In this document: positions 49,258-58,655 of the stretch, one piece after another
How the letters are laid out: each line of letters starts with the position of its first letter
Numbering within the stretch: the first letter of the stretch is position 1
Source: JBCDJG01 sp038748065
GTDB taxonomy: Bacteria > Pseudomonadota > Gammaproteobacteria > Pseudomonadales > Halieaceae
Length of the DNA stretch: 64,000 nucleotides
Assembly (NCBI GenBank): GCA_038748065.1
Contig: JBCDJG010000006.1
Location: 68,269-132,268, forward strand
Reading direction: 5' to 3'
The notes under the pieces: generated by a model
Database searches by the model: none
Told to the model about the DNA's origin: nothing
Seen by the model: only the letters and a program-made list of their open reading frames with translations
Made by a program: the position numbers and the translations under genes

Positions 49258-50205
49258 CTAGCGAGTCTTTGCGCGCCTGGCGAGCATGGCGTTGAGGAAG
49301 AGGCCTGCGTTGGCCTCGCCTTTGTGCTTGAACTCGGCAAATTCGTTGGGGTTCTCGTTTCCGACGATATCGCTGATGGCGCGTATCTGCAGAATCGGCA
49401 CGCCGTTCGCAAGCGCCACCTGTGCCAGCGCCGCGCTTTCCATATCTACCGTACCGGTACCCCAGTGCTCGCGGACGAACAAGGAAAAGGCGGCATCGTC
49501 GTTGAAGGCCAGGCCCGAGCCACCAACGCCATCGACGAGAATAGCCGCTTCTTCACCATGCGCGTTCTGCAGCGATATGTCTGCCGCTGTTGCGCGAGCC
49601 AGTGCCAACCATGCCTCATCTGTGGGGTAGTAAGAAATCTCTCGCCCCTGCGTGTCACCCTCTGAGCGTACAGTCATCTTGTAGGGGTAGAAGTTGCCGA
49701 AGTGAGCCTCTGTGATGTGTTCCTGCATAAAGGGCGGCACGCGGTAGCCCCCAGGGGCCTTTTCATCTGCGGTGAATTTTGCCCCGAAATCGTAGTGATG
49801 CCAGCGGGCGGGAATAGCGAGGTCGCCCTTTTTCAGCTGCGGGTCCAGCGCGCCCGCAACCCCGGAAAACAGGATTGCTTGCACATCAAACTCTGAGAGT
49901 GCCAGCTGCAGCGTCATAGCGGCGTTGGTCAGGCCAATACCACTTTCAAACAGGATTACTGCCTGGTCGTGCACCTGTCCCAATTCGAAACGAACCCCGT
50001 TGATTTCACGGACAGAGGAGACGTCCAGTCCGTCCAGCGCACCACGTAAGTGCACATACTCTCCTTCATAGGCTGCAACCAGTGCAATGCGAGATTCCGC
50101 CATACCGAGTACCGGTATGAACAGTGCAACGAGGGTGAGAACCAGCGGCCGCAGGTGTCTTTGCACTGAGTGCCCTCTGTCGTTTCGTTCGGTATCTGTG
50201 ATCAT
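49258..50205 (-). CDS. Periplasmic 5'-methylthioadenosine/S-adenosylhomocysteine nucleosidase-like protein
   Basis: The product is 315 aa from ATG 50205; the frame is open upstream but the signal peptide (RPLVLTLVALFIPVLGMAES) fits this start. The phosphorylase/nucleosidase fold is shown by RIALVAAYEGEY, ILFSGVAGALDPQLKKGDLAIP, and the active-site region TVDMESAALAQVALANGVPILQIRAISD, where Glu and Asp of the MTAN family are kept. MTAN removes adenine from methylthioadenosine or SAH; an exported version would act on external nucleosides. It diverges from the Fur-linked TonB receptor. The specificity is not certain, because an insertion near residues 165-215 differs from the cytosolic enzyme. 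Confidence 0.82.
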   Translation of the reverse strand: MITDTERNDRGHSVQRHLRPLVLTLVALFIPVLGMAESRIALVAAYEGEYVHLRGALDGLDVSSVREINGVRFELGQVHDQAVILFESGIGLTNAAMTLQLALSEFDVQAILFSGVAGALDPQLKKGDLAIPARWHHYDFGAKFTADEKAPGGYRVPPFMQEHITEAHFGNFYPYKMTVRSEGDTQGREISYYPTDEAWLALARATAADISLQNAHGEEAAILVDGVGGSGLAFNDDAAFSLFVREHWGTGTVDMESAALAQVALANGVPILQIRAISDIVGNENPNEFAEFKHKGEANAGLFLNAMLARRAKTR

Positions 50206-50419
50206 TTCTGTCGTCCCATTGATGCAGTGTGCTTGTGACGCCTTTTTGACTCGGCAACTAAGCACAGACTTACCAAGAACAGCCTCGCAACTGTCTAGCA
50301 ATTATTTAGCAACTAGGCAGCAACTAGCGTGCCAAATCGCCCGCGGCGATGCTTTCCGCTGTTTCTCTAAAACCGGTATTTGTTACAAGAATTTCAAGGC
50401 TCGCTACATATGCAATTGC

Positions 50420-50441
50420 GAATCATTATCGTTATCATTAG
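50420..50441. promoter_or_regulatory. Fur-box-like operator upstream of TonB receptor
   Basis: The stretch holds three consecutive Fur-type hexamers; on the minus strand it reads GATAAC-GATAAT-GATTCG. It is centred about 100 bp before the receptor start at 50530. It is the strongest Fur-like site in the window by eye. Confidence 0.72.
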
Positions 50442-50529
50442 AATTCAGGGCAGGCAGAGTGCTGTACCGCGTAAGCCCCTTGACTCTGTATCCAGCCATC
50501 ACCCCGTCTTTGGTAGAGGTAGCGAAGCC

Positions 50530-52677
50530 ATGCAAGGTTGTTTGCCGTTTTCTCATAAAGCGCTCACGCGTGCCGTGAAGTTGTCGATGCTTGTGTCGAG
50601 CCTTGGACTGGCTCCCGTTGTTGCGGTCACTGTCTATGCCGATGAGCAGGGCGTTGCCGACAGTGAGCCGCAGGCGGGCGCTCTGTCGGAGAGTATGGAG
50701 GAGGTTATCGTCAGGGGGTCTTACTCCAGTAAAAAGGTCGATCTTGGCTTATGGAATGTGCCGGTGAGGGAGATACCGCAGTCCCTGACGGTTATCACCG
50801 CGCAGACCATCAAAGACCAGAACATGCAGAACCTGGGCGATGCGCTGCGCAGCGCGACGGGTGTCACGGTGCAGAGCTTCGGCTCGGGCACGGCTGGATT
50901 CCTCATCCGCGGTTTCTCGACCAACACGGTAAGCGTCGACGGGGTCCGCACGTCCTCCTCGTCCCGCGGCACGCATGGGCATGGCACTCTCGACTTGAAT
51001 GCCTTTGATAGTGTCACGGTTATGCGTGGCCCTTCGGGTTTGCTGGAAGGCGCGGGTGAGCCTGGCGGCTACATTAATATGGCACGCAAGCGCGCCAGCA
51101 GCGAGCGCTCGGTCACGCTGTCGGGCTTCGCTCATTCCTGGCCCGGCTACCGGGTAGGCGTGGATGCCACCGGTGGGCTGAACGGCGATGGCAGCCTGCG
51201 CGGTCGCATGTCCTTGGCCTACGAGGATTCAGACTCCTTCATCGAAGAGGTGGAGACGGAGAAGTCGCTGGCCTACGCCACCTTGGAGTACGACATTACG
51301 ACACGGCTGTCGCTGGCTGCCGGTATGATTTATGAAGACGTTAATGTGCTGCCTGATGTCGGAGTACCCACGCTCATTGACGGCTTTGCGGATATCGACC
51401 GTGACCTGTACACCGGGTCACCATTCAACAGCAAAAACAGTGACTTCAGCCGGCAGTTTGTGGAAGCCAAGTATGTTTTCGACAACGATATCCAACTGGT
51501 CGCAACCGTGACCAATACCAGTGCCGACTTTGATTACCTGCTCAACTATACCGTGAGCCCCATCAATCCGGATACGGGGCTGGCCAGCCGCATTCTTATC
51601 AGCCGGGAAGCTGACCTGTCTGAGCAGAGCTTTGACGTGCATGCTGCCATACCTTTCACCTTTGCTGAGCGTGGCCATTCGCTCATTCTTGGGCTCAACG
51701 GTCTGAATCGGGAAGACGATCAGATCAGCCTCGGCTCTGGCGGCTACCCCGCTGTGAACGTATTCAACCCCAGACTGACGGAGAACCCCAACCCCTTGGA
51801 CACGCTGGTGGAGTTCCCCGGTGTGCTGCAAGATACGGAAGAGTTGGGCTTCTACATCAAGAGCACATTGGCAGTGACGGACGCGACTAAACTCATTCTG
51901 GGGGCGCGCTACACTTTCAACTGGGAGACCGAAAACGAGGTTTCCTCTGCCGAGGTCAGCGACGAAGTTACGCCCTATGTTGGCCTTGTTTATGACCTGA
52001 ACAATTCCATGAGCCTTTACGTCAGCTACGCGGAGTCTTTCGCACCGCAGACCGCTACCGACTCCGACTTCGAGGTGCTCGACCCGCGCACCGGTGAGCA
52101 GTATGAAATTGGCCTCAAGGGCGAGCTTTACGAAGGCCGCGGTAACTACCATTTGGCAGCCTATGAGCTGAAGGATGTGGGCGGCGCGATCATGGATCTG
52201 GAGAACCCGCAGTTCTCTGTGGCAGGCGGGGAAATTCTGGTACGCGGTTTTGAGGCGGAGATCTCGGGCACCGTCAGCGAGAAGATTCAACTGCTGGCCG
52301 GCTATGCCTATACGGATACGGAGGTGACACGCTCCTTTACCTCTGAGCTGGAGGGTGTCGCCTCGTCACCGGCAACGCCGGAGCACAGCGTGAAGTTCTG
52401 GGGTAAGTATGATTTCAACCCCCAATGGTCAGCCGGCCTTGGCTTCGAATACAGCTCGGGTGCCTTCACGGCAGTTGGCAGCGATCCTCTTGAGCAGGGT
52501 GACTGGACCACCTTCTCGCTCATGGCCGCTTACCAGCTGAATGACAGTACTCGCTTTGTGGCTAACGCGAAGAACATCACCGATGAAGAGTATTATGCCC
52601 GCGTGAGCGGCCCAGCCAGGCAGAATTACTTCGGAGATCCGCGCCGCTTCGAGGTCAGCGTGGAAAAGACCTTCTGA
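50530..52677 (+). CDS. TonB-dependent siderophore-type receptor, Fur-linked
   Basis: The product is 715 aa from ATG 50530, with GAGG about 10 nt upstream; the frame is open 50 codons further but that part covers the Fur site. A signal ending VYA precedes MEEVIVRGSYSSKK (TonB box), a plug with IPQSLTVITAQTIKDQNMQNLGDALRSATGV, FLIRGFSTNTVSVDG and VMRGPSGLLEGAGEPGGYIN, and a barrel ending VSVEKTF. These plug motifs belong to the FhuE/FpvA-like siderophore receptors. The ligand is unknown. The gene stands alone, divergent from the nucleosidase gene. Confidence 0.9.
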   Translation: MQGCLPFSHKALTRAVKLSMLVSSLGLAPVVAVTVYADEQGVADSEPQAGALSESMEEVIVRGSYSSKKVDLGLWNVPVREIPQSLTVITAQTIKDQNMQNLGDALRSATGVTVQSFGSGTAGFLIRGFSTNTVSVDGVRTSSSSRGTHGHGTLDLNAFDSVTVMRGPSGLLEGAGEPGGYINMARKRASSERSVTLSGFAHSWPGYRVGVDATGGLNGDGSLRGRMSLAYEDSDSFIEEVETEKSLAYATLEYDITTRLSLAAGMIYEDVNVLPDVGVPTLIDGFADIDRDLYTGSPFNSKNSDFSRQFVEAKYVFDNDIQLVATVTNTSADFDYLLNYTVSPINPDTGLASRILISREADLSEQSFDVHAAIPFTFAERGHSLILGLNGLNREDDQISLGSGGYPAVNVFNPRLTENPNPLDTLVEFPGVLQDTEELGFYIKSTLAVTDATKLILGARYTFNWETENEVSSAEVSDEVTPYVGLVYDLNNSMSLYVSYAESFAPQTATDSDFEVLDPRTGEQYEIGLKGELYEGRGNYHLAAYELKDVGGAIMDLENPQFSVAGGEILVRGFEAEISGTVSEKIQLLAGYAYTDTEVTRSFTSELEGVASSPATPEHSVKFWGKYDFNPQWSAGLGFEYSSGAFTAVGSDPLEQGDWTTFSLMAAYQLNDSTRFVANAKNITDEEYYARVSGPARQNYFGDPRRFEVSVEKTF

Positions 52678-52897
52678 TTGGCCGTGGTATGGGCAGACGG
52701 GGGACAGGTTAAGCCAGAAAGGCCGCTTGAGAAGACTGCTTGATCTATCAGAACTTGATATCCTCGCGCACCCCAGCCCAGCCCAGCGCGGCGTACCAAC
52801 CGCGCGCGAAAATTATTACAGAACTAAAAGCCAGTCCTGATGAGCCCCCGGCTTGTCCATCAGGCAGGATGTATGTTGAGCAAAATGCCATAACTCA

Positions 52898-53545
52898 TCA
52901 ATTGCGATAGCCCCGGCGCAACCGCAGCAACCCTCGATAGCGCCATGCGCCAAAAAGTCCGAAGAGAACCATCATTGGCAGAATGTATCTGGGCAGGGGT
53001 ACAGACGCCGGTAGGTTTCCAGCCCCGCGGACCTGGAAGGCCACGGTGATATCGGTGGAATCGGCTATGTCGTCCTCCATGCCGTTTACAAGCAAGTCTG
53101 CGCGATTAGCAACTTCTGTGCTTTGGTTACGCCAATTGAACTGGCCAACCGCTGCTTCCGGCGGTATGTCGAATACGAATGAATTGTTTCCAGCGCTGTC
53201 CAGGATTGCTTCAAGTACGCCCTGGTCGTTAAAGGAAAAGAGCAGATCGCCGTTTACGCCCAGGATGCCTTCCAGCCCTTCGCCACCTCCATCAAATCCA
53301 TCCCCCACTGAGCTGCTGATGCTCCATTGAATGAGGTTGGCACCGCCATCTGCCGTGGCGTTATAGGTGGTGTTCGGAATGACGACGCTGATGTCGAACG
53401 TCAGTTCAAAGCTAAAGCCGCTGTCGCCGTCGCAATCTGACGGCTGTACGCAAACTGCCTCAAAGGTGATTGATTGAGCATTGGCTTGCACAGTCAGACC
53501 AAGGCATAACATGGCTATGCTAATAATTCGTAGAAAAACCGTCAT
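52898..53545 (-). CDS. Secreted protein with VPLP-type C-terminal (PEP-CTERM-like) sorting signal
   Basis: The product is 215 aa with an N-terminal signal (IISIAMLCLGLTVQANA) and a beta-sandwich-like body with two close cysteines (CVQPSDC). The C-terminus SVPLPRYILPMMVLFGLFGAWRYRG is followed by an Arg-rich tail, the tripartite pattern of exosortase/archaeosortase targets: short motif, membrane helix, basic end. Such proteins are usually delivered to the exopolysaccharide-rich surface. No exosortase gene is in the window. The function of the body is unknown. The start is a few bases after the remnant of a TonB receptor gene. Confidence 0.8.
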   Translation of the reverse strand: MTVFLRIISIAMLCLGLTVQANAQSITFEAVCVQPSDCDGDSGFSFELTFDISVVIPNTTYNATADGGANLIQWSISSSVGDGFDGGGEGLEGILGVNGDLLFSFNDQGVLEAILDSAGNNSFVFDIPPEAAVGQFNWRNQSTEVANRADLLVNGMEDDIADSTDITVAFQVRGAGNLPASVPLPRYILPMMVLFGLFGAWRYRGLLRLRRGYRN

Positions 53546-53551
53546 GCTATG

Positions 53552-53953
53552 TCACCTAAAAAAATGTGTGTGGAATCCTCGAACGTAGCATGCTCCCAAA
53601 ATTGCGTCTACCGGTGGGCAGGAGGGGAAGTCATCTACGTACATCCCTGAGGAACTTGCTTGCCCGCCGATATTGGTCACTCCGCGAATGCCAAACTTGG
53701 TATCCGCCTCATTACCGCGTTGCTGAAAGCCCAGGTTTGACGTTTTAACAGCTTAGTCAGCAAGTTCGGTGATACCTGTCCGGTCGATCAGGTCGGCGGT
53801 TAAAACAGTTGCGCTGACTGGTATTTCCTGCAGGGACTGTTCACGTTTCTGAGCGGTAACCACCACCTCCTCGAGTATCAGTGTCTGCCGGCCACTGGCA
53901 GATAGCGTTGTACATATGTTCAATAAAATATTGTGAAGGGTGCGCTGAGCCAA
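53552..53953 (-). pseudogene. Remnant of a TonB-dependent receptor gene, 5' part with internal stop
   Basis: From ATG 53953 the frame reads LEEVVVTAQKREQSLQEIPV and RTGITELAD, the TonB-box and plug start of the large receptor family. An in-frame TAA follows at 53755-53753. The same frame continues with convincing plug sequence (AVKTSNLGFQQRGNEADTKF; GIRGVTNIGGQASSSGMYVDD) to a TGA at 53552. Only about 130 codons of an expected 750 or more remain, and the barrel is gone. The proper signal peptide is also degraded. This is a truncated, nonsense-bearing relic rather than a working gene. Confidence 0.85.
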
Positions 53954-54075
53954 ATGTGACGCAGCGGTGGAACAGGGAAGGTGAGGCGTTTAGCGGTTCG
54001 TCGTGCTGGGTAATGAGCAGAGCAGGGTGACCCTTACACGTCTCGCTGCTCGAAGGTCATCCACAGCTATGGATT

Positions 54076-55623
54076 CTATAGTAGCGGGCGTCCAACGCAC
54101 TGCGATTGCATTGGCTCGCCGAGCAGCGACAGTATTGAGGGTGGAATATCGAACACGCTACCCCCTTCGATCACAGTGCCTGCAGATACCCCCGGGCCAC
54201 AGGCGGTGAAATAGCCTCGGGGCCGATGCGTGCCGGCGCGATGAGGGTGATATCGGCCCAGATGGCCGAAGCGCGGTGACGCCAGCTCACGAAGAGATTC
54301 CTCGCTCCACTCCACGACCAGATCCGGCAGGGCAGCCAGGTGCTCGCCGGTTTGCTGCTCTGCAACGCGGCGTACCCGTCGTACTGCGGGCGTACCCGTG
54401 CTGGGGTCGTAAAGCTCCAGGAAGATATCTACAAGCTCTGCTATCGTCTGTTGATACTCCTCCTCAAGCACTCGCCCGCCGGGCTCCCGGCCCCGCAAAT
54501 TGATGCGCACAAAGCCGCCCTCGTCACTGGGCAAAGAAAAAGCCTTCATGTCCTGCCAGCGCTGTTGATCGTGAATCCTGCGCTGCCTTTCCATGCGAAG
54601 GCGTTTGCGCATGCCCTGCGACATCCTGTGCTTAACCTTGTCCCGCACGATGCCGGGCGTGAGTGTGTGAGCGGCTAGAAACAGCTTTGAGCGGGCTTGC
54701 TGGTATCGCGAAGTGTGGCCAGTGCCTTCAATTGAGCTGTAGCGGCGCAGAAGCTCCGGCAGCAGTTCAGACACTTCGGAGTTTTCGTTCAAGCCCATTC
54801 CGTGCATTGCGCAGGAGATGAGGGTTGCATTGTCTGGCGCTGCCGCCCTGATAATGCCAATGCCGCGATCAACTTCCTGATACACCAGCCGCACCGCATC
54901 ACGCAGTTCTGCCAGGTCGTGGCCGAGGCCTCGAGATTTGTCTCCCTCAAAAAAATGCATGAAGCGGTGACCAACAGAATGGGTCTCTGAAAAGACGTGA
55001 ACAAATAGATCCCAGTCTTCCTGTTGCATGAGGTCAAGGCAGATGCGCGTACGAAGACGCACGGATTCGAGAAGTGCATGTAACAGTCGGCGGAAGTAGG
55101 CCGGGCTCTCTGTGATGTCTTCATCCAGTAGTGAGCCCTGATGGATGCCGTAGCGGCGCTTGAATTCAGCCACGAGTTCGGGTGGATCGGACCGAGGGTT
55201 GTCTGCCGGGCTCTTCGCGCCCCACTCCAGGATCTGGATGCCATTGACGCCAGGGCAGGGCGAGACCTTCGGGACGTCGAAAATGCATGCGCGCAATTCG
55301 GGATTCGACAGCTGAGTCCACCATGGTTTTATGCGCATGTGATCGTGAGCATTAGTCGCCATCAGCGTATAAGTGCTCGGCGCGAGTTGCATGTGGCTGT
55401 AGTAGCCATGATCTGAGGCGGTGGCGCCAGTGGCGAAGCTGGGCCACACCGAAAAGGAGTTAAAGTCGCGGATGCCGTCGAGCGAGGCCCAGACTCCTGC
55501 CTCTCGCACAGCCTGCAAATTTGGCAGCGTCCCATCTCTTGTCCAGCGGTCAATCAAGCCAAGGTCGCCGGCATCGACGCCTAACACGATCAGAGGACCT
55601 GGCGGGTTCAACGCGCTCTTCAT
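54076..55623 (-). CDS. Alkaline-phosphatase-superfamily protein (type I phosphodiesterase/nucleotide pyrophosphatase type)
   Basis: The product is 515 aa from ATG 55623 with GGGAG upstream. Family metal and nucleophile sites are visible: LIVLGVDAGD at the N-terminus, NSFSVWPSFATGATASDHG (nucleophile Ser/Thr region), VHVFSETHSVGHRFMHFF (metal His/Asp) and a C-terminal YHPHRAGTHRPRGYF with DIPPSILSLLG. It has no signal peptide, so it probably acts in the cytoplasm. It starts 4 bp after the stop of the glycosyltransferase gene, so the two are one operon. A role in modifying or hydrolysing a glycan- or nucleotide-linked phosphate is inferred; the substrate is unknown. Confidence 0.8.
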   Translation of the reverse strand: MKSALNPPGPLIVLGVDAGDLGLIDRWTRDGTLPNLQAVREAGVWASLDGIRDFNSFSVWPSFATGATASDHGYYSHMQLAPSTYTLMATNAHDHMRIKPWWTQLSNPELRACIFDVPKVSPCPGVNGIQILEWGAKSPADNPRSDPPELVAEFKRRYGIHQGSLLDEDITESPAYFRRLLHALLESVRLRTRICLDLMQQEDWDLFVHVFSETHSVGHRFMHFFEGDKSRGLGHDLAELRDAVRLVYQEVDRGIGIIRAAAPDNATLISCAMHGMGLNENSEVSELLPELLRRYSSIEGTGHTSRYQQARSKLFLAAHTLTPGIVRDKVKHRMSQGMRKRLRMERQRRIHDQQRWQDMKAFSLPSDEGGFVRINLRGREPGGRVLEEEYQQTIAELVDIFLELYDPSTGTPAVRRVRRVAEQQTGEHLAALPDLVVEWSEESLRELASPRFGHLGRYHPHRAGTHRPRGYFTACGPGVSAGTVIEGGSVFDIPPSILSLLGEPMQSQCVGRPLL

Positions 55624-55627
55624 ATTC

Positions 55628-56575
55628 TCATGCTCCCGTTTGACTATCAGTCCTCGGGCCCGCTTCATTGGCGCGGCCAGCGCATGGGCTTTCACGCTCG
55701 CTAAAGGCAAAGCCACTTGCTACCGATTCTGCTGCGCCGATGCAGTAGAAGACCTTGGTGAAGTAAACCAGGGGCAGGTAGGGCAGGTATCGCCAGAACA
55801 TTCTCTTTCTGTAAATCGCAGCGGTTACCCAGGCTGCAATCAGGGGGCTCAGCAGCCTTAGCAGCGATGCGCTTTGGGCCAGATGTGGGGTCGAGTAAAG
55901 ATCGGCATATCGATGCCGTACTCTGATCCCGGCGGAGCCGGACTGGCGCCAGTGCCTGAGCAGCTCTCGCCAGCGCGTCCTTGCGGGCGTGTGCCGTACC
56001 TCCGCCGCCGGCTCAAATCTGAGGCTGATGCCAGCAAGGCGCATCTGTAAGGTCCAGTCTGCGTCCTCACCTGCCGCGCCGGGAAAAGACTCGTCCAGGT
56101 AACCGACCTTGTCGACGACCTCGCGCCGCACGCTCAAATTCAGAGTCGGAAGCAGGAAACGTTCACCCGCGGGTTGCCCCTGCATAAAATCGTGGAACAT
56201 TGACACATTGTCGGCTTGTGCCAAGTAGTTCGCGCCATCCGGTATAACGCTGCCGCCAACAACCAGGGCACCCCTATCATGGGCGCGCAGATGTGAACTG
56301 AGCCAGTCCCTGGCGGGGATACAATCGGAATCTGTAAACGCCACAACACTTCCGATGCTGGCTTGTATGGCGCGGTTGCGGGCAGCAGCGGCGCATACTG
56401 GAGAGCCCGTATCGATAAATCTTAGCGCCGACAGGCCGTCAGTAATACCGTGCTCATCCTGGCCCACAATGATGATCTCATCGGCGGGGCGGTCTTGCCT
56501 CATCACGGCGTCGAGCGTACGACGTAGTGTCAACTCGTTTAATGTTGGAATGATGACGGAGACCGTGTGTCCCAC
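55628..56575 (-). CDS. Family 2 glycosyltransferase
   Basis: The product is 315 aa from GTG 56575, with GGAGC 9 nt upstream. The GT-A fold begins HTVSVIIPTLNELTLRRTLDAVMRQ, contains the sugar-nucleotide metal site FTDSDC (DxD type), and has PGAAGEDADWTLQMRLAG (ED motif). The C-terminal third has a basic and partly hydrophobic segment (LLSPLIAAWVTAAIYRK) that may touch the membrane. It transfers a sugar from a nucleotide donor, probably in exopolysaccharide or glycolipid assembly. It is coupled to the phosphodiesterase-like gene downstream and starts near the end of the DUF885 gene. Confidence 0.88.
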   Translation of the reverse strand: MGHTVSVIIPTLNELTLRRTLDAVMRQDRPADEIIIVGQDEHGITDGLSALRFIDTGSPVCAAAARNRAIQASIGSVVAFTDSDCIPARDWLSSHLRAHDRGALVVGGSVIPDGANYLAQADNVSMFHDFMQGQPAGERFLLPTLNLSVRREVVDKVGYLDESFPGAAGEDADWTLQMRLAGISLRFEPAAEVRHTPARTRWRELLRHWRQSGSAGIRVRHRYADLYSTPHLAQSASLLRLLSPLIAAWVTAAIYRKRMFWRYLPYLPLVYFTKVFYCIGAAESVASGFAFSERESPCAGRANEAGPRTDSQTGA

Positions 56576-56603
56576 GTTACAGCTGCTCCATTCAGTGAGG
56601 CAA

Positions 56604-58451
56604 TCACCCCGGGGACACCTGGGCCTGTTCCGCTATCCATTCTGCCATGACATCCTCCAGCAAACCCAATGGCAGCGCCCCGTTTGAGAGTAAGGCCTCG
56701 TGGAAGGCACGCAAGTCGAATCGATCTTGCAGTGTGTTCTCAGCGGCCTGACGAATTCTCTGAATGGTCAGCTGCCCGATCATGTAGCCCGTGGCCTGGC
56801 CCGGCCACACAACATAGCGCTCAATCTCGCGCGTGACTTCGGCCTCTGTGGTACCGGTGTTGGCAATCATATAGTCAATGGCCTGCTCCCTGGTCCAGCG
56901 CTTGGCATGCAGTCCGGTATCGACGACCAAGCGCACGGCGCGATAGATCTGGTATTGCAATTGTCCCAGCCGGCCCAGGGGGTCGTCGTCATACAATCCC
57001 ATGTCGTTAGCCGCCAGCCATTCGGCGTAGAGTGCCCATCCTTCCGCGTAGGCGTTGAAGTTGATGGCCTGGCGCAGAAGCGGAACGTCTTCGATGAGCT
57101 GCGCGGAGGAGATCTGAAAATGGTGGCCAGGCGCCGCCTCGTGATAGAGCAAGGAGGGTAAGGTCCAGCGAGGCGCCTCCGCAGTATCTTTGAGATTGAT
57201 GTAAAACCTACCGGCGCGCGATCCGTCTAAAGCGGGCGATCGGTAATAGCCAAAGGCTGATGAGTCCTGTGCGTACGCTGGTACTCTAACGATATCGACG
57301 GGCTGGTGCGGGAGTGTCATGAAATAGTCGCCAGCCACGCCAATAACCTCCTTGTTTAACTCTTCGAGGTAGGCCAGTATCTCAGCGCGTCCCTGCTCTG
57401 TGTTGGCGAACAAATGTGTGGGGTCCTCCGTCAAACGGGTGATTCGCTCCTCCATGGAACCGGTCGTTAAACCGAGCTCGGCCAGAATGTCTTCAATCAT
57501 CACACGAAGGCGCGCGACCTCGCTCAGGCCCAGCTTATGAATCTCGTCCGCGCTTATATCGGTCGTGGTGTTTGAGGCCAGCGCCGCTTTGTAGAGTTGT
57601 TCTCCGTCCGGCAGGCGCCAGAGCCCGGCATCGTGGCCTGCTTCGGGGATCATCTCCTCGTGCAGTGAGATTAGTGCTTCGAATCCCGGTAGCACCTCCG
57701 ATGCGACCAGAGTCTGTGCTTCTTCGAGATAGGCGGTTCGCTGCTCCGATGTGATATGTTCCAGCGCCTCCAGCTTTGGTGCTAAAGTGGTAACCAGCGC
57801 GTTGTTAGCGGCGCCGCCCTCGGTAAAGGTTCGCATGCTCAGGAGAGTCTTCTCGATAATGAAGTCGGGCGGAACAAAGCCTTTGCTGCGATCACTTGCC
57901 ACCCGAGCCCTGACTTCCCCCAGCACGCGACCGTATTCTCGGAGCCTGGACAGGTAGCGCTGAACGCTTTTTTCATTTTTGATGACGTGCTGATCGGAGA
58001 GTAGCTGCGGCATATCGATGGTGACACCACTGAGCTGATTCACCGTGGCACCTCCGCCGATGGCATAACCGCCGCGACTCAGCCCGGCCAATCGAATCTG
58101 GTTATCCATAAACCAGGCGGTGACTCGCCAGCTAATCAGCTCCTGTCCTTCAAGGCCCTCAGGGCCGTATCGATCCAGGCCGGCGCGCAGGCGCTGTAGC
58201 CTTTGTAGAGTTTCGCGGTCACCCGCCTCGGTGTAATCGCCGAGCTTGCCGCTGTGAAAATCAAGCGGGGTGTTATCGATCAGCCCGAGTGAGGTCAGCA
58301 GCTCGGGTGATGGTAGGGCAAGCGCAATCGTCGCTTTGTTAATATAGTTGTTCAATCCGACCGGCCGATACCAGAACCAGACGGAGGCCGTCGCTAGCAC
58401 CAGGGTCATGCCGAGCAGCGAAACTCCCAGATATTTAGCAGTGCGCTGCAT
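56604..58451 (-). CDS. DUF885 family metallopeptidase-like lipoprotein/membrane-anchored protein
   Basis: The product is 615 aa with GGAGG before ATG 58451. An N-terminal membrane segment (LGVSLLGMTLVLATASVWFWY) probably anchors it outside the inner membrane. The zinc-type motif YHEAAPGHHFQ (HExxxGH) and the distal AEGWALYAEWLA and ATGYMIGQL segments are the signature of the DUF885 family, which has been linked to peptidase activity. Length is normal for the family. It lies 28 bp before the glycosyltransferase gene in the same direction, so it could share its transcript. The substrate is unknown. Confidence 0.85.
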   Translation of the reverse strand: MQRTAKYLGVSLLGMTLVLATASVWFWYRPVGLNNYINKATIALALPSPELLTSLGLIDNTPLDFHSGKLGDYTEAGDRETLQRLQRLRAGLDRYGPEGLEGQELISWRVTAWFMDNQIRLAGLSRGGYAIGGGATVNQLSGVTIDMPQLLSDQHVIKNEKSVQRYLSRLREYGRVLGEVRARVASDRSKGFVPPDFIIEKTLLSMRTFTEGGAANNALVTTLAPKLEALEHITSEQRTAYLEEAQTLVASEVLPGFEALISLHEEMIPEAGHDAGLWRLPDGEQLYKAALASNTTTDISADEIHKLGLSEVARLRVMIEDILAELGLTTGSMEERITRLTEDPTHLFANTEQGRAEILAYLEELNKEVIGVAGDYFMTLPHQPVDIVRVPAYAQDSSAFGYYRSPALDGSRAGRFYINLKDTAEAPRWTLPSLLYHEAAPGHHFQISSAQLIEDVPLLRQAINFNAYAEGWALYAEWLAANDMGLYDDDPLGRLGQLQYQIYRAVRLVVDTGLHAKRWTREQAIDYMIANTGTTEAEVTREIERYVVWPGQATGYMIGQLTIQRIRQAAENTLQDRFDLRAFHEALLSNGALPLGLLEDVMAEWIAEQAQVSPG

Positions 58452-58655
58452 TAAACCTCCGGCCTTAAACGCCTATGTGAACGAAAATTCGTGTACCGCG
58501 ACAGACTTCAGGTGGCGATCGATTGCGTCATCCCCAACCTCATTCGGAAGTTTGCAATTCTCGCCAATATCAATCAAGTTTACGACAGTATCGCGGAGCG
58601 CAGGTCGTAGGCGCTGGCTGTGGTGCCAGGCAAACCGAGCGATAAGGAGAACAAC

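Noticed and set aside
51418..52290. 290-codon open frame opposite the TonB receptor at 50.5 kb
   Set aside because: It is antisense to a well-supported receptor and lacks any domain signature.
53916..53935. A fifth MarR-type operator at an ATAAAATA sequence
   Set aside because: The left arm 11 bases upstream does not match TATTTTA, and the adjacent gene is a receptor relic.
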